Virus record (IMG/VR): IMGVR_UViG_3300020477_000104
Coordinates: 1 to 28,027 of that record
Reading direction: 5' to 3' (one strand)
Length of the DNA stretch: 28,027 nucleotides
Origin: a virus
Of the stretch, positions 1 to 7,164 are shown in pieces. Numbering within the stretch: position 1 is the stretch's first letter; each line of letters opens with the position of its first letter. A program made the position numbers and the translations under genes. The notes beneath the pieces were generated by a model that saw only the letters and a list, made by a program, of their open reading frames with translations, searched no databases and was not told the origin of the DNA.

Positions 1-17
1 TTTCTGAAAATACCGGG

Positions 18-46
18 TTGACCTAATTTCCGTATTGAGCTATAAT
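18..46 (+). promoter_or_regulatory. Strong sigma70-type promoter
   Basis: TTGACC at 18-23 and a perfect TATAAT at 41-46 are separated by exactly 17 bp. Transcription should begin near 53. It drives the early-type genes from position 80. The near-consensus form suggests recognition by unmodified host RNA polymerase, as for T4-like early promoters. Confidence 0.85.
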
Positions 47-79
47 TATATTATAGATTGAGAGAGAAGGAAATACAAC

Positions 80-757
80 ATGACCAACGCATATCCCGGC
101 AAATCCGATCGTCAGATCAAGATCACGAAGAAGGTTCGATTCACTGCTTCGAAGCAGGCATGGAACCAGGACAATAGCATGGTTCCTGGTATCGGCCACG
201 AAGAAGGTGATGCGCCTGTATTGCGTCGTGAGCGTACCCGTCAGTACATGGACGTTATCATCAAAATTTTTCCTTACATCGCAAAGCAAATGACTCTGCA
301 TAGCGCGGATACAGATCAGCTCTGCATTCGGTTGGCTAAGACGCCTGCTAGGTCTAACAATGGCGCATACAGCGATGCGTGGTCTACGGCAGTTATTGAT
401 CCTGCGCGTAAATTGCAGAGTGTTTTGGACACGCTGTGCCATGAGATGATCCATCGCGAGCAGTATGCAACGAAGCGCCTTGATTTTGGCAAATGTGAAG
501 CGACTGGCGAAGTTGGTCAGCTGTGGATGGGTAGTCTGGAAGCTTCGCGTGGTACGACCTATGCATCGTATCGTAACCTGCCTTGGGAAAAGGAAGCGTT
601 CGATGGATCTTTTAAGATCATGGAGAAGGCCGTGGTTGATGCATATAAGGCTAAGAAAATCAGCCAGAAGGTTCTCGCCAATGTTCTCTCAATGAAAACC
701 CTCAAGAAAAAGTTTCCTGAGGTGATTGCTAAACTTGAAAAGAAGGAGGCCAAATAA
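80..757 (+). CDS. HEMIH zinc metallopeptidase-like protein
   Basis: This 225-residue protein carries the zinc-peptidase motif HEMIH (H121, E122, H125), preceded by a hydrophobic helix. A downstream PWEKEAF segment places a glutamate (E170 or E172) where gluzincin-type peptidases have their third zinc ligand. The spacing resembles small SprT-like phage metallopeptidases. No signal peptide or membrane segment is seen, so it should act in the cytoplasm; the substrate is unknown. The ATG at 80 follows AGAAGG at 65-70 and is the first gene after the promoter at 18-46, so early expression is likely. It could be a host-takeover protease or a catalytically altered relative. The C-terminus (about 180-225) is a lysine-rich helical tail. 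The motif is seen directly; the family assignment is an inference. Confidence 0.75.
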   Translation: MTNAYPGKSDRQIKITKKVRFTASKQAWNQDNSMVPGIGHEEGDAPVLRRERTRQYMDVIIKIFPYIAKQMTLHSADTDQLCIRLAKTPARSNNGAYSDAWSTAVIDPARKLQSVLDTLCHEMIHREQYATKRLDFGKCEATGEVGQLWMGSLEASRGTTYASYRNLPWEKEAFDGSFKIMEKAVVDAYKAKKISQKVLANVLSMKTLKKKFPEVIAKLEKKEAK

Positions 758-1074
758 TGGAATTGATTAATTTTGAAACCGGAGCTAATGTAACCGGCAC
801 TTCTTATCAGGGTGAAATTAAAGCAACGCGAGATGAGCTAGAGCTTATCTTCGGTGAGCCTGAAAATGGTCGCGATGATAAGACGCGTTGGGAATGGGCC
901 CTTGATTTAGAAGTTAACATGGGGGTCGATGACGATAACGATTTTCTAACAGCATCTATATACGATTGGAAAGGCAGCGCCGACAGTGACGTATGGCATA
1001 TCGGTGGTAAGAGTCTAGAAGCTGTTTGGATGATCAGCGATGTTGTCGAAGAGATCAGAAGGCAAACGATCTAA
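757..1074 (+). CDS. Conserved hypothetical phage protein
   Basis: This 105-residue acidic protein starts at an ATG that shares its first base with the stop of the metallopeptidase gene (TAATG), preceded by AAGGAGG. That indicates translational coupling. It is rich in Asp, Glu and Trp and looks like a small alpha/beta cytosolic protein with no signal peptide or membrane helix. I do not recognise a functional motif. It lies between the metallopeptidase and the phosphatase in an early-type operon, so it may be a small regulatory or takeover protein. That is only an inference from context. Confidence 0.75.
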   Translation: MELINFETGANVTGTSYQGEIKATRDELELIFGEPENGRDDKTRWEWALDLEVNMGVDDDNDFLTASIYDWKGSADSDVWHIGGKSLEAVWMISDVVEEIRRQTI

Positions 1075-1595
1075 TGGACATAATTTTTGATATCGATGGG
1101 ACGTTACTAGATATTACCCATCGATTACATTTCATAAAAAAGAAGCCTAAAGACTGGGCTTCTTTTCGTGATCCGAAACAGAAGCGATGGGATGAGCCTA
1201 TCATGCCGATCATTAATATTGCCACTGCCCTAAATAGGGTTGATGGCAATAGATTGATTTTTGCATCTGGCCGTTCTGAAGAAGAGCGTCTTGATACAGT
1301 AAGATCGTTATCAAGATGGTTCTTACTCGAAGGCTGGGATAAGATTTTTAACCCAGCTGATTTTGGTGAAATGTACGAAGATGATCCCGGAAAGGTTCCC
1401 TGGCATCCGTTGTATATGAGAGCCGAAAAAGACCGCAGAGAAGATACTGTTGTCAAAAAAGAGTTGTATGAGCGAATGCTCGAAGATGGGTATAAACCCG
1501 AACTAACATTTGATGACAGACCTTCTGTGCTAAGAATGTGGAGGACCATTCCAGGTCTCAAAGTTGTTGACGTTGGAGAAGGAAAGGAGTTTTAA
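1074..1595 (+). CDS. HAD-type 3'-phosphatase (PseT phosphatase domain-like)
   Basis: This 173-residue protein has the HAD-superfamily motifs in order: DIDGT at residues 6-10 with nucleophile D6 and acid D8, FASGR at 63-67, a lysine pair at K128/K129, and FDDRPSVLRMWR at 146-157. The last motif (DDRxxVxxMWR) is characteristic of the 3'-phosphatase domain of T4 polynucleotide kinase (PseT). The likely role is removing 3'-phosphates from RNA or DNA ends during repair. Only the phosphatase half is present; no P-loop kinase domain is attached or seen nearby. The start is the ATG at 1074, sharing its A with the upstream stop (TAATG). An in-frame upstream ATG at 1026 would add 16 residues inside the previous gene and is less likely. 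Confidence 0.85.
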   Translation: MDIIFDIDGTLLDITHRLHFIKKKPKDWASFRDPKQKRWDEPIMPIINIATALNRVDGNRLIFASGRSEEERLDTVRSLSRWFLLEGWDKIFNPADFGEMYEDDPGKVPWHPLYMRAEKDRREDTVVKKELYERMLEDGYKPELTFDDRPSVLRMWRTIPGLKVVDVGEGKEF

Positions 1596-1778
1596 ATGAT
1601 TGAACCGGTACCGCCTATAAATCCCGTTTCGGTGTATTATGAAAATAGAATTAGCACCGAAAAGAAGTGGGAAAGGACTATCTCTATAGTAGAGACTCCC
1701 CATATCACATATGATAAAAATGGGAATCTTATAGAGGTACCGGATCAATCTTTTAGTCTAGGTCCAAAATTCGTATAA
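1596..1778 (+). CDS. Small hypothetical protein
   Basis: This 60-residue protein begins directly after the phosphatase stop and is preceded by a strong GGAAAGGAG Shine-Dalgarno site at 1581-1589. The N-terminus is proline-rich (EPVPPINPV) and the rest is polar. There is no membrane segment or cysteine pair and I recognise no family. The strong ribosome site and tight packing support a real gene. Early expression with its neighbours is likely. Confidence 0.65.
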   Translation: MIEPVPPINPVSVYYENRISTEKKWERTISIVETPHITYDKNGNLIEVPDQSFSLGPKFV

Positions 1779-1781
1779 GAG

Positions 1782-1788
1782 AAAGGAG
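1782..1788 (+). promoter_or_regulatory. Ribosome binding site deciding a TTG start
   Basis: AAAGGAG lies six bases before TTG at 1795. It is the only well-placed initiation site for the frame that ends at 2031, so it supports the non-ATG start. Confidence 0.65.
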
Positions 1789-1794
1789 TTTTAA

Positions 1795-2031
1795 TTGACT
1801 GATTTAATTAATCCAGCCGAATATATGGCTGAATATCATAAAGGCCAATTCGAATTGACTCCGTTTGAGCAGGTGATATTCATGCGCATCCGTGAATGGT
1901 ACTTTGATAATATTGAAGTTACGGCGTTAGACGATGATGACAAACATGTCATTTGGTCAACGATGACTGTTGATAAATACGAACGTGTATGTAAAGACTT
2001 CTGGGAGAGCACTCATGGCATTATCAGGTGA
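1795..2031 (+). CDS. Small hypothetical protein, TTG start
   Basis: This 78-residue protein is read from TTG at 1795, supported by AAAGGAG at the right distance. It starts MTDLINPAEYMAEYHKGQF and is rich in acidic and aromatic residues, including a D-D-D-D run near residues 46-49. No known motif, signal peptide or transmembrane helix is seen. A shorter start at the ATG of residue 10 is possible but lacks a ribosome site. Its end overlaps the next gene by 17 bases. The function is unknown; early expression is inferred from position. Confidence 0.65.
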   Translation: MTDLINPAEYMAEYHKGQFELTPFEQVIFMRIREWYFDNIEVTALDDDDKHVIWSTMTVDKYERVCKDFWESTHGIIR

Positions 2032-2179
2032 TGGTTACATACGGCTATCTGCTTTCGAGCGTGAGCAAGTCCATATAGAAATTAATGAAACAGATACAGT
2101 CGTTAAAGGCATTGTAGGCAATTACCTTAGTTCTCGTATAGCAGAATTAAAGAAGCAGATGAATGAGGATGCGGCATAA
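2015..2179 (+). CDS. Small hypothetical protein
   Basis: Read from ATG at 2015, this gives 54 residues beginning MALSGDGYIRLSAFEREQVH. GGGAG at 2003-2007 lies seven bases before this ATG, so I prefer it to an in-frame ATG at 1970 that would sit deep inside the upstream gene. The C-terminal half is a predicted helix (SSRIAELKKQMNEDAA). No family is recognised. It is the last gene before a change in promoter type at about 2184. Confidence 0.6.
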   Translation: MALSGDGYIRLSAFEREQVHIEINETDTVVKGIVGNYLSSRIAELKKQMNEDAA

Positions 2180-2183
2180 GAGT

Positions 2184-2191
2184 CATAAATA
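2184..2191 (+). promoter_or_regulatory. Candidate T4-type late promoter CATAAATA
   Basis: CATAAATA lies in the short gap between the genes ending at 2179 and starting at 2214. It matches the T4 late motif TATAAATA at seven of eight bases and fits the relaxed NATAAATA form reported for marine T4-like phages. Its intergenic position supports function. Confidence 0.6.
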
Positions 2192-2213
2192 GTAGAAATA
2201 CTAGGAGACTCTA

Positions 2214-2369
2214 ATGGATACGTATACTCTACGGCCGCTAGCAAGTGAAAATAAATGGGTCATCGAAGGAAAAGATGGCATTGTTGGATTATATGATAGT
2301 AAAAAAGCGGCTATGGAAAAGCTTACAGATCTAAAATGCTATCAGCCACCGTTAAAGGATAGGCTCTGA
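2214..2369 (+). CDS. 51-residue hypothetical protein
   Basis: A short frame from ATG 2214 to TGA 2367-2369 encodes 51 residues starting MDTYTLRPLASENKWVIEG. AGGAG at 2203-2207 precedes it at a good distance. Its stop overlaps the ATG of the next gene in an ATGA arrangement, which supports translation. The sequence (WVIEGKDGIVGLYDSKKAA) suggests a small beta-hairpin plus helix fold. No function is recognised. It is the first gene after the candidate late promoter at 2184. Confidence 0.65.
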   Translation: MDTYTLRPLASENKWVIEGKDGIVGLYDSKKAAMEKLTDLKCYQPPLKDRL

Positions 2370-3142
2370 TGGCTTCTGCATCAGCTCAAAAAGGTTTCTT
2401 ATATGAAAAGAACGCCGCGGCGTATCTTAAAGATATAGGATTGTGTCCGAAGAACTTTGTACCAGCAGGCGCAGGACATGATCAACCTGACCTTATGTTA
2501 TTATATAAAGGCCAAGAGGCAGGCTGTGAGTTAAAAATAACCGCCGCATCGGCCGGTTCTCTTGTTATGAAATATAATGTACAAAAACAAGAGTGGGGCT
2601 TTAATCCTATTCCAGCTGATGAAAAAGAAAAATTGTTTATTAAAGAGCTAGCAGATGAAGTCGGCCTTTGGAAAATAGTAAACAAAAAATGGGATGCGAA
2701 AAATAAAAGGCCCTATAAAATTGATAGAAAAGATCAAGATGCCCTCTGGAAGGCAACTGCTGGAAAATTACAAGGTAGAGAACGATATACTCGTGATCAT
2801 GGAATGTTTCCCGAACAGAATGGGGAAATTGACTCTTCGAAGATAGAGAGCTATTATAATAAAAAAGCCACTTATTATGTCAATGTAGGTACGCATGGTT
2901 TTTATTTGTTAGGGCATCATAATCCTTATCAATTACCTGCTGTGCCTCGGTTTAATCAAAAAGCATCTGCCAAGTGGCGAGCTAGAGTCCAGTCAAAAGG
3001 TGGTGGTACTTATCAATTTACTTTTGAGATGACGTTTTCTATTCAACAAAAATCACCATATAACATTGCACCTATTTTAGGATCACAAAGTGTATCGATT
3101 CAAAAAGACCGGGCCGATGTTTCTTGTTTTAGGGAATTATAA
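2369..3142 (+). CDS. PD-(D/E)XK-like nuclease
   Basis: This 257-residue protein has an N-terminal helix with glutamate E13, then P40-D41 followed by E54-L55-K56. That is the spacing and order of the PD-(D/E)XK nuclease core (D41, E54, K56 as metal and catalytic residues). The remainder is lysine-rich and has no other motif I recognise. By analogy it would cut DNA; specificity cannot be read from the sequence. It is coupled to the upstream 51-codon gene (ATGA) and to the downstream DUF6267-type gene (TAATG), so the three are probably made together late in infection. Inference: nuclease and ligase-like protein may act in one DNA-processing pathway. Alternative: a catalytically inactive virion-associated relative. 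Confidence 0.65.
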   Translation: MASASAQKGFLYEKNAAAYLKDIGLCPKNFVPAGAGHDQPDLMLLYKGQEAGCELKITAASAGSLVMKYNVQKQEWGFNPIPADEKEKLFIKELADEVGLWKIVNKKWDAKNKRPYKIDRKDQDALWKATAGKLQGRERYTRDHGMFPEQNGEIDSSKIESYYNKKATYYVNVGTHGFYLLGHHNPYQLPAVPRFNQKASAKWRARVQSKGGGTYQFTFEMTFSIQQKSPYNIAPILGSQSVSIQKDRADVSCFREL

Positions 3143-4371
3143 TGTTAACGTTAAAACAACATCTTGTCGAAGAACAAAATACCCACATGGAGCATATCGA
3201 AGATTTGATCTTCAATGATGGGGTAAACGGCACACGCCAGGCAATTAATTTTCTACGTGATCTTCGTGATATGCTAGCTGGTAAATCACAGAAGGCAATT
3301 AATATGACAGTTAAGTGGGATGGTGCTCCGGCTATCTTCGCTGGCGTTGATCCTGCCGATAAGAAATTTTTTGTGGCAAAGAAAGGCCTTTTTAACATCA
3401 ATCCTATCATGTATAAGTCTGTAGATGATATTAAAAATGATAATAAATTACAGCCCGAATTAAAGAAAAAATTTGAGATAGCATATAAACAATTCTCTAA
3501 ACTTGGTATTCGACGTGGAGTATACCAAGGTGATTTGATGTTTACTAAAGGTGATGTTAAATCAGAACAGATAGACGGTAAGAGCTATTATACATTTCAT
3601 CCCAATACAATCTTATATGCAGTTGATGCATCGAGTGATTTAGGTAAATTTATAAACCGAGCACAGATTGGTGTTGTATGGCATACCACATATAGTGGCC
3701 GCTCTATTAAAGATATGAAAGCATCATTCGGAAAAGATATAGTATCGAAATTTCGCAAGAACAGAAATGTATGGATGGACGACGCAACATACAAAGACGT
3801 CTCTGGTTCGGCAACATTTACAGCAGATGAGACTACCGCAATTACATCTATTCTATCACAAGCAGGATCTACATTTCGACGCATAGATGGCGATGTATTA
3901 AGAACAATTGCTGCAGACGAAGAATTAAAACAAAAGATAAAAACTTATAATAATACATATGTAAGATCTGGGGAACCTTTTCCCAACCCCAAATCTCACA
4001 CAACTGGGTTATATAAATACATTCAAGACTGGTATCAAAAGGAGATTGATAAAAAGAAAACGCAGAAAGCGAAAGATGATTGGTCTCAAAAACGTGATAA
4101 TATTATGGCTAAGATATTCAGCAAAACTGATGACTTAGTTAATATTTTTACACTGATGAATCAAATTGTTGATGCAAAACAAATGGTAGTAGATAAGTTA
4201 AATAAAGCAGAAGGCTTAGGAACTTTTCTTAGAACCAGTAATGGTTTCAAAACAACAAATAGGGAAGGGTACGTCGCTATAGATAGTAGCGGCGCTGTTA
4301 AGTTGGTCGACCGGTTAGAATTTAGTCGCGCAAACTTTTCACCCGAGATTATAAAAGGATGGCAAAAGTAA
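3142..4371 (+). CDS. DUF6267-type protein with ligase-like KxDG motif
   Basis: The 409 residues match, as I recall it, the DUF6267 family of T4-like marine phages. VKWDGAPAIF (K58, D60, G61) looks like motif I (KxDG) of covalent nucleotidyltransferases such as ATP-dependent DNA and RNA ligases. YQGDLMF at 128-134 sits where motif III is expected, and YTFHPNTILYAV follows at about 150-161. The first eleven residues, MLTLKQHLVEE, align with the capsid-targeting leader of T4 internal head proteins (MKTYQEFIAEA): M1, T3, a hydrophobic residue at 8 and E10 agree. I infer a head-packaged nucleotidyltransferase or ligase-like enzyme. The fold call and the packaging call are both unproven. Translation is coupled to the upstream nuclease gene. 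Confidence 0.7.
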   Translation: MLTLKQHLVEEQNTHMEHIEDLIFNDGVNGTRQAINFLRDLRDMLAGKSQKAINMTVKWDGAPAIFAGVDPADKKFFVAKKGLFNINPIMYKSVDDIKNDNKLQPELKKKFEIAYKQFSKLGIRRGVYQGDLMFTKGDVKSEQIDGKSYYTFHPNTILYAVDASSDLGKFINRAQIGVVWHTTYSGRSIKDMKASFGKDIVSKFRKNRNVWMDDATYKDVSGSATFTADETTAITSILSQAGSTFRRIDGDVLRTIAADEELKQKIKTYNNTYVRSGEPFPNPKSHTTGLYKYIQDWYQKEIDKKKTQKAKDDWSQKRDNIMAKIFSKTDDLVNIFTLMNQIVDAKQMVVDKLNKAEGLGTFLRTSNGFKTTNREGYVAIDSSGAVKLVDRLEFSRANFSPEIIKGWQK

Positions 4372-4775
4372 CGCTAAAAAATAAATTAATATTCCTTCCT
4401 GCTCTATTTCTACTTGCATCTTGTTCCGCTATTCCTGCTCCTTTTGCATATATTGGACAGGCTATGAGTGTTGGCGATGGAATCAGTTATAGTAAAACAG
4501 GTAAGGGTATAGGTGACCATCTGCTCGATTCTGCAACAGGAAAAGAATGTAAAATATGGAGATTTATTGACGGTGAAAAAATTTGTAAGGATCCCATAGA
4601 ACAATTAGCGGACCAAATGTTGGCAGACAAAACCTGCATTACTTGGTCGTTTGATGACAACGATAAGCCGATTTGCATAAATAGACGTAGAAACAACGAA
4701 TCACATGATCCTGATATAGGATATATTCCTTACAAGCATTCACTGGAAAGAGGAACAGAAATTAGGGGAAGATAG
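4359..4775 (+). CDS. Putative lipoprotein
   Basis: This 138-residue protein has a lipoprotein signal: positive residues K3, K7 and K9, a hydrophobic stretch at 10-19, then lipobox L19-A20-S21-C22. The mature protein would be anchored to an envelope membrane by lipidated C22. It contains further cysteines (near residues 64, 73, 88 and 104) that could form disulfides in the periplasm. Its start overlaps the previous gene by 13 bases; the ribosome site is weak because AAAAGG abuts the ATG. It opens a run of exported and membrane proteins. Possible roles include superinfection exclusion or lysis, neither shown. Confidence 0.75.
   Translation: MAKVTLKNKLIFLPALFLLASCSAIPAPFAYIGQAMSVGDGISYSKTGKGIGDHLLDSATGKECKIWRFIDGEKICKDPIEQLADQMLADKTCITWSFDDNDKPICINRRRNNESHDPDIGYIPYKHSLERGTEIRGR
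4676..4683 (+). promoter_or_regulatory. Weak candidate late promoter CATAAATA
   Basis: CATAAATA occurs inside the lipoprotein gene, 105 bases before the ATG at 4789. It matches NATAAATA, but its coding location means it may be chance. Confidence 0.2.
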
Positions 4776-4788
4776 GAGAGTTAAAGGT

Positions 4789-5286
4789 ATGAAAAGAATT
4801 ATCACAGGGCTAGCTGTTATTGCCTTTGTGATGGGATATAGTTTGAAAGCATTTGCAGCTGATACGAATACTATAAGTTCAAATACCGTTGTAACAGATA
4901 AAGCACCCCCAACAGCCTCGGCGCCAAGTGTAGTCATTAATAACAATGATGTATGTAAAAGCGCCGCCTCAGCGGCTATACAAACTCAAATATTAGGGTT
5001 TGCATCAGGTATTACAGTTACCGATGAAAATTGTGAACGATTAAAACTTGCACGTGGTCTCTACGGCATGGGCATGAAGGTTGCAGCAGTGGCTGCACTT
5101 TGTCAAGATGCTCGCGTTTTCGACGCTATGATGATGGCAGGAACACCTTGTCCATTTAAAGGTGCTATAGGAAAAGAAGCACAAAAAGGTTGGGATGATA
5201 ATCCAGATCTTGCACCATCCGGTTCGCGACTAATTAAAAAAAAAGTGACGGATTCGGAGGAGACAGAGACGGAGGACCAGAATTAA
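4789..5286 (+). CDS. Exported protein with four conserved-type cysteines
   Basis: The 165 residues begin with a standard signal peptide (MKRIITGLAVIAFVMGYSLK, then AFA before the likely cleavage near residue 23 or 24). The mature part has cysteines at 56, 82, 105 and 121, suggesting two disulfide bonds, and a helical core around NCERLKLARGLYGMGMKVAA. I recall similar proteins of unknown function in other marine phages and proteobacteria, but cannot name a family. The C-terminus is charged and probably disordered. AGGAGAG precedes the ATG. It is sandwiched between a lipoprotein gene and a larger exported protein, so a periplasmic role in an envelope complex is likely. Confidence 0.75.
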   Translation: MKRIITGLAVIAFVMGYSLKAFAADTNTISSNTVVTDKAPPTASAPSVVINNNDVCKSAASAAIQTQILGFASGITVTDENCERLKLARGLYGMGMKVAAVAALCQDARVFDAMMMAGTPCPFKGAIGKEAQKGWDDNPDLAPSGSRLIKKKVTDSEETETEDQN

Positions 5287-5289
5287 GTT

Positions 5290-7143
5290 ATGACGATGGT
5301 CCCGAAAACTACGACAACGATGAAGATACAGAAGAGTCGCCAAAAGGTTACACTTGGGTCAACGGTTTGGGTCTCGTTGCTGCTGGTGCTGCTGCTTTGT
5401 TTGGTGTGCCCATCTTCCTCCCATAGCCAAGAAGCAAGTGGTGCAACTACCGCTTGCCCAACAGGTGTCGTCGGCCTTTGTACACCAGGTACCCATGAAG
5501 ACGTAGTTAGTACGACAACAACAGAATCAGTTACAGATGGGGCTGGTACAACAACGACCGAGACAACAACAAACGTAACAACATCATCAACCATAACAAA
5601 TGTAGATACTGGCAACTTGCTAACTGATGAAAAAGTTAAAGCAATGGGCCGCAATCAAAGATTTGGCGGTGACATGTCATCTGATTGGGGTGGTCAAGGA
5701 CCAGCTTCAATGCCAACAGGATCTACCTGTAATGATCTCGGTGTAGATAGATGCGCGCAAATAACAGGATCAGGGAATAGTACTAGTGCATCTGGTGTTC
5801 CAGGTATGGGTACTACATTTATACAAACAATTAATGTATCAAGTTTAGGAATAGGTAACCGCGGTGGCCGTACTACATATACAATTAAAGTAGATAAACA
5901 AGACGCACAAGATAGAATTTATATGCACATAAGAGGATTAGATGGTACCACGACGCGGTTTAATGGTACAGACATCTTATCCGAATCTGGAGTAACAACT
6001 GGCTTTCAAAATTTCTCAGGTGGATTCGACTTCGCTGGGGGATTGACATCATTGATAGTAGAAGTAGGCGGTCGCGATATTAATTTAGCTATCGGGCCGT
6101 TATTTGATGATGTGACAGTTAATGTTTTATATAATGTTGTAAATACAATCGTAACACAACAAATAACAAGTATTGAAACATTTATTGCAACAGTAGGTGT
6201 TGCTGACCCAGATATAATAGACGTTGCTAGCGATGTTTTTGAAAACAATGATATTACCGCAGGTCCAGAGGGTGAAATTTCAATAACACCAATAGGACCT
6301 ACAAATAATGGACCTGATGATGGCCCATCAATGGCATCAGTAGAACTTGAAATTCAAACAGAAATGCAAGCCCCTGAAATTGCAGCACCTGTTGTACAGC
6401 CAGTTGCACCTCCACCACCACCTGAAATGCAGACAGCAGAAGCTTCTGTAGAGACGGAAATTCAAGCGGAGATGCAAAATGCAGGACCAGAACAAGTGGA
6501 TCTGGCACCGGATCCTAACGGATCGCAAGAAACGGCGAGTGGACCAAGCTCTCAGGAAAGCTCAGTTTCAGAGCCTGAAGCAGGAGACGGAGAGCAGCCT
6601 AGCACAAAAAATGCTAGTGAAGATTCATCAGAACCGGCGCCGGCGAAAACAGAGGTAGCAAAAGCTGAACCAAAAGAACCTGAGCCAGAAGCTACTGAAG
6701 AACAGACTGAGGAACCAAAAGCTGAGCCTAAGGAGTCTAAAGCAAAAGAAGAAAAAACTAGCGATAAGCCAAAAGCTGCAGTAAAAAAGGAACAGGCAAA
6801 GGAGCAAAAGGTTGAGAAGAAAACCGCTGCTAAACCTAAAGCAAAAACTAAGGCACAGAAAAAACAAGCTGCAAAGGAGAAAGCAGCTAAAAAGATTGTT
6901 AAAAAAATGGGGGATAAAGGAAAATATTCAAACGCCAACCAGGCAAAGACATTAGTTGTTATGCAGGTATTAGGAAATACCAGAACATTTTTTGACAACC
7001 AAATTGCGTTACCAGACGCAACACAATTTTATACACCAACTCAAATTCCCGGTGGGAAGATAAGCGATAATGAACTAGGAAGCTTTATGTTTAATGATGC
7101 TAATGTGGGACATAATGCATTAACGGGAATGCAGTACAAATAA
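5290..7143 (+). CDS. Large exported protein with Pro/Glu/Lys-rich linker
   Basis: The 617 residues have a basic N-terminus, a hydrophobic export segment at about 25-40, then threonine-rich sequence (50-95). A probable beta-rich domain spans about 170-300. A long low-complexity region rich in Pro, Glu, Ala and Lys (about 335-550) is followed by a short C-terminal domain (about 550-617). Such linkers span the periplasm in TonB-like proteins, but no TonB motif is seen. The ATG at 5290 lacks a well-placed ribosome site; the ATG at 5320 gives a more typical signal peptide and is a real alternative. It may be a secreted or envelope-spanning phage protein, or a virion component. The function is unknown. 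Confidence 0.7.
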   Translation: MTMVPKTTTTMKIQKSRQKVTLGSTVWVSLLLVLLLCLVCPSSSHSQEASGATTACPTGVVGLCTPGTHEDVVSTTTTESVTDGAGTTTTETTTNVTTSSTITNVDTGNLLTDEKVKAMGRNQRFGGDMSSDWGGQGPASMPTGSTCNDLGVDRCAQITGSGNSTSASGVPGMGTTFIQTINVSSLGIGNRGGRTTYTIKVDKQDAQDRIYMHIRGLDGTTTRFNGTDILSESGVTTGFQNFSGGFDFAGGLTSLIVEVGGRDINLAIGPLFDDVTVNVLYNVVNTIVTQQITSIETFIATVGVADPDIIDVASDVFENNDITAGPEGEISITPIGPTNNGPDDGPSMASVELEIQTEMQAPEIAAPVVQPVAPPPPPEMQTAEASVETEIQAEMQNAGPEQVDLAPDPNGSQETASGPSSQESSVSEPEAGDGEQPSTKNASEDSSEPAPAKTEVAKAEPKEPEPEATEEQTEEPKAEPKESKAKEEKTSDKPKAAVKKEQAKEQKVEKKTAAKPKAKTKAQKKQAAKEKAAKKIVKKMGDKGKYSNANQAKTLVVMQVLGNTRTFFDNQIALPDATQFYTPTQIPGGKISDNELGSFMFNDANVGHNALTGMQYK

Positions 7144-7164
7144 GAAAGGAAAAGGGTTAATCCA

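Noticed and set aside
23-454. Long open frame on the minus strand opposite the metallopeptidase gene
   Set aside because: It runs antisense across the strong promoter and a motif-bearing gene, and all supported genes are on the + strand.
1026-1073. Upstream in-frame ATG extending the phosphatase by 16 residues
   Set aside because: The extension is a shifted reading of the previous gene, and HAD proteins normally begin just before the DxDxT motif.
1231-1245. Short palindrome CCCTA-AA-TAGGG
   Set aside because: It lies within the phosphatase gene and has a two-base loop that cannot form a stable hairpin.
1055-1561. 168-codon minus-strand open frame
   Set aside because: It is antisense to the phosphatase gene, which has complete HAD motifs; the product is Ser-rich and has no motif.
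4012-4019. TATAAATA identical to the late promoter
   Set aside because: It lies deep inside the DUF6267-type gene, 340 bases before the next start, and encodes ordinary codons; probably chance.
6552-6998. Minus-strand frame with a Phe/Ala/Ser-rich, membrane-like product
   Set aside because: It is the antisense reading of the Lys/Glu/Ala-rich linker; the hydrophobicity is an artefact of complementary codons.
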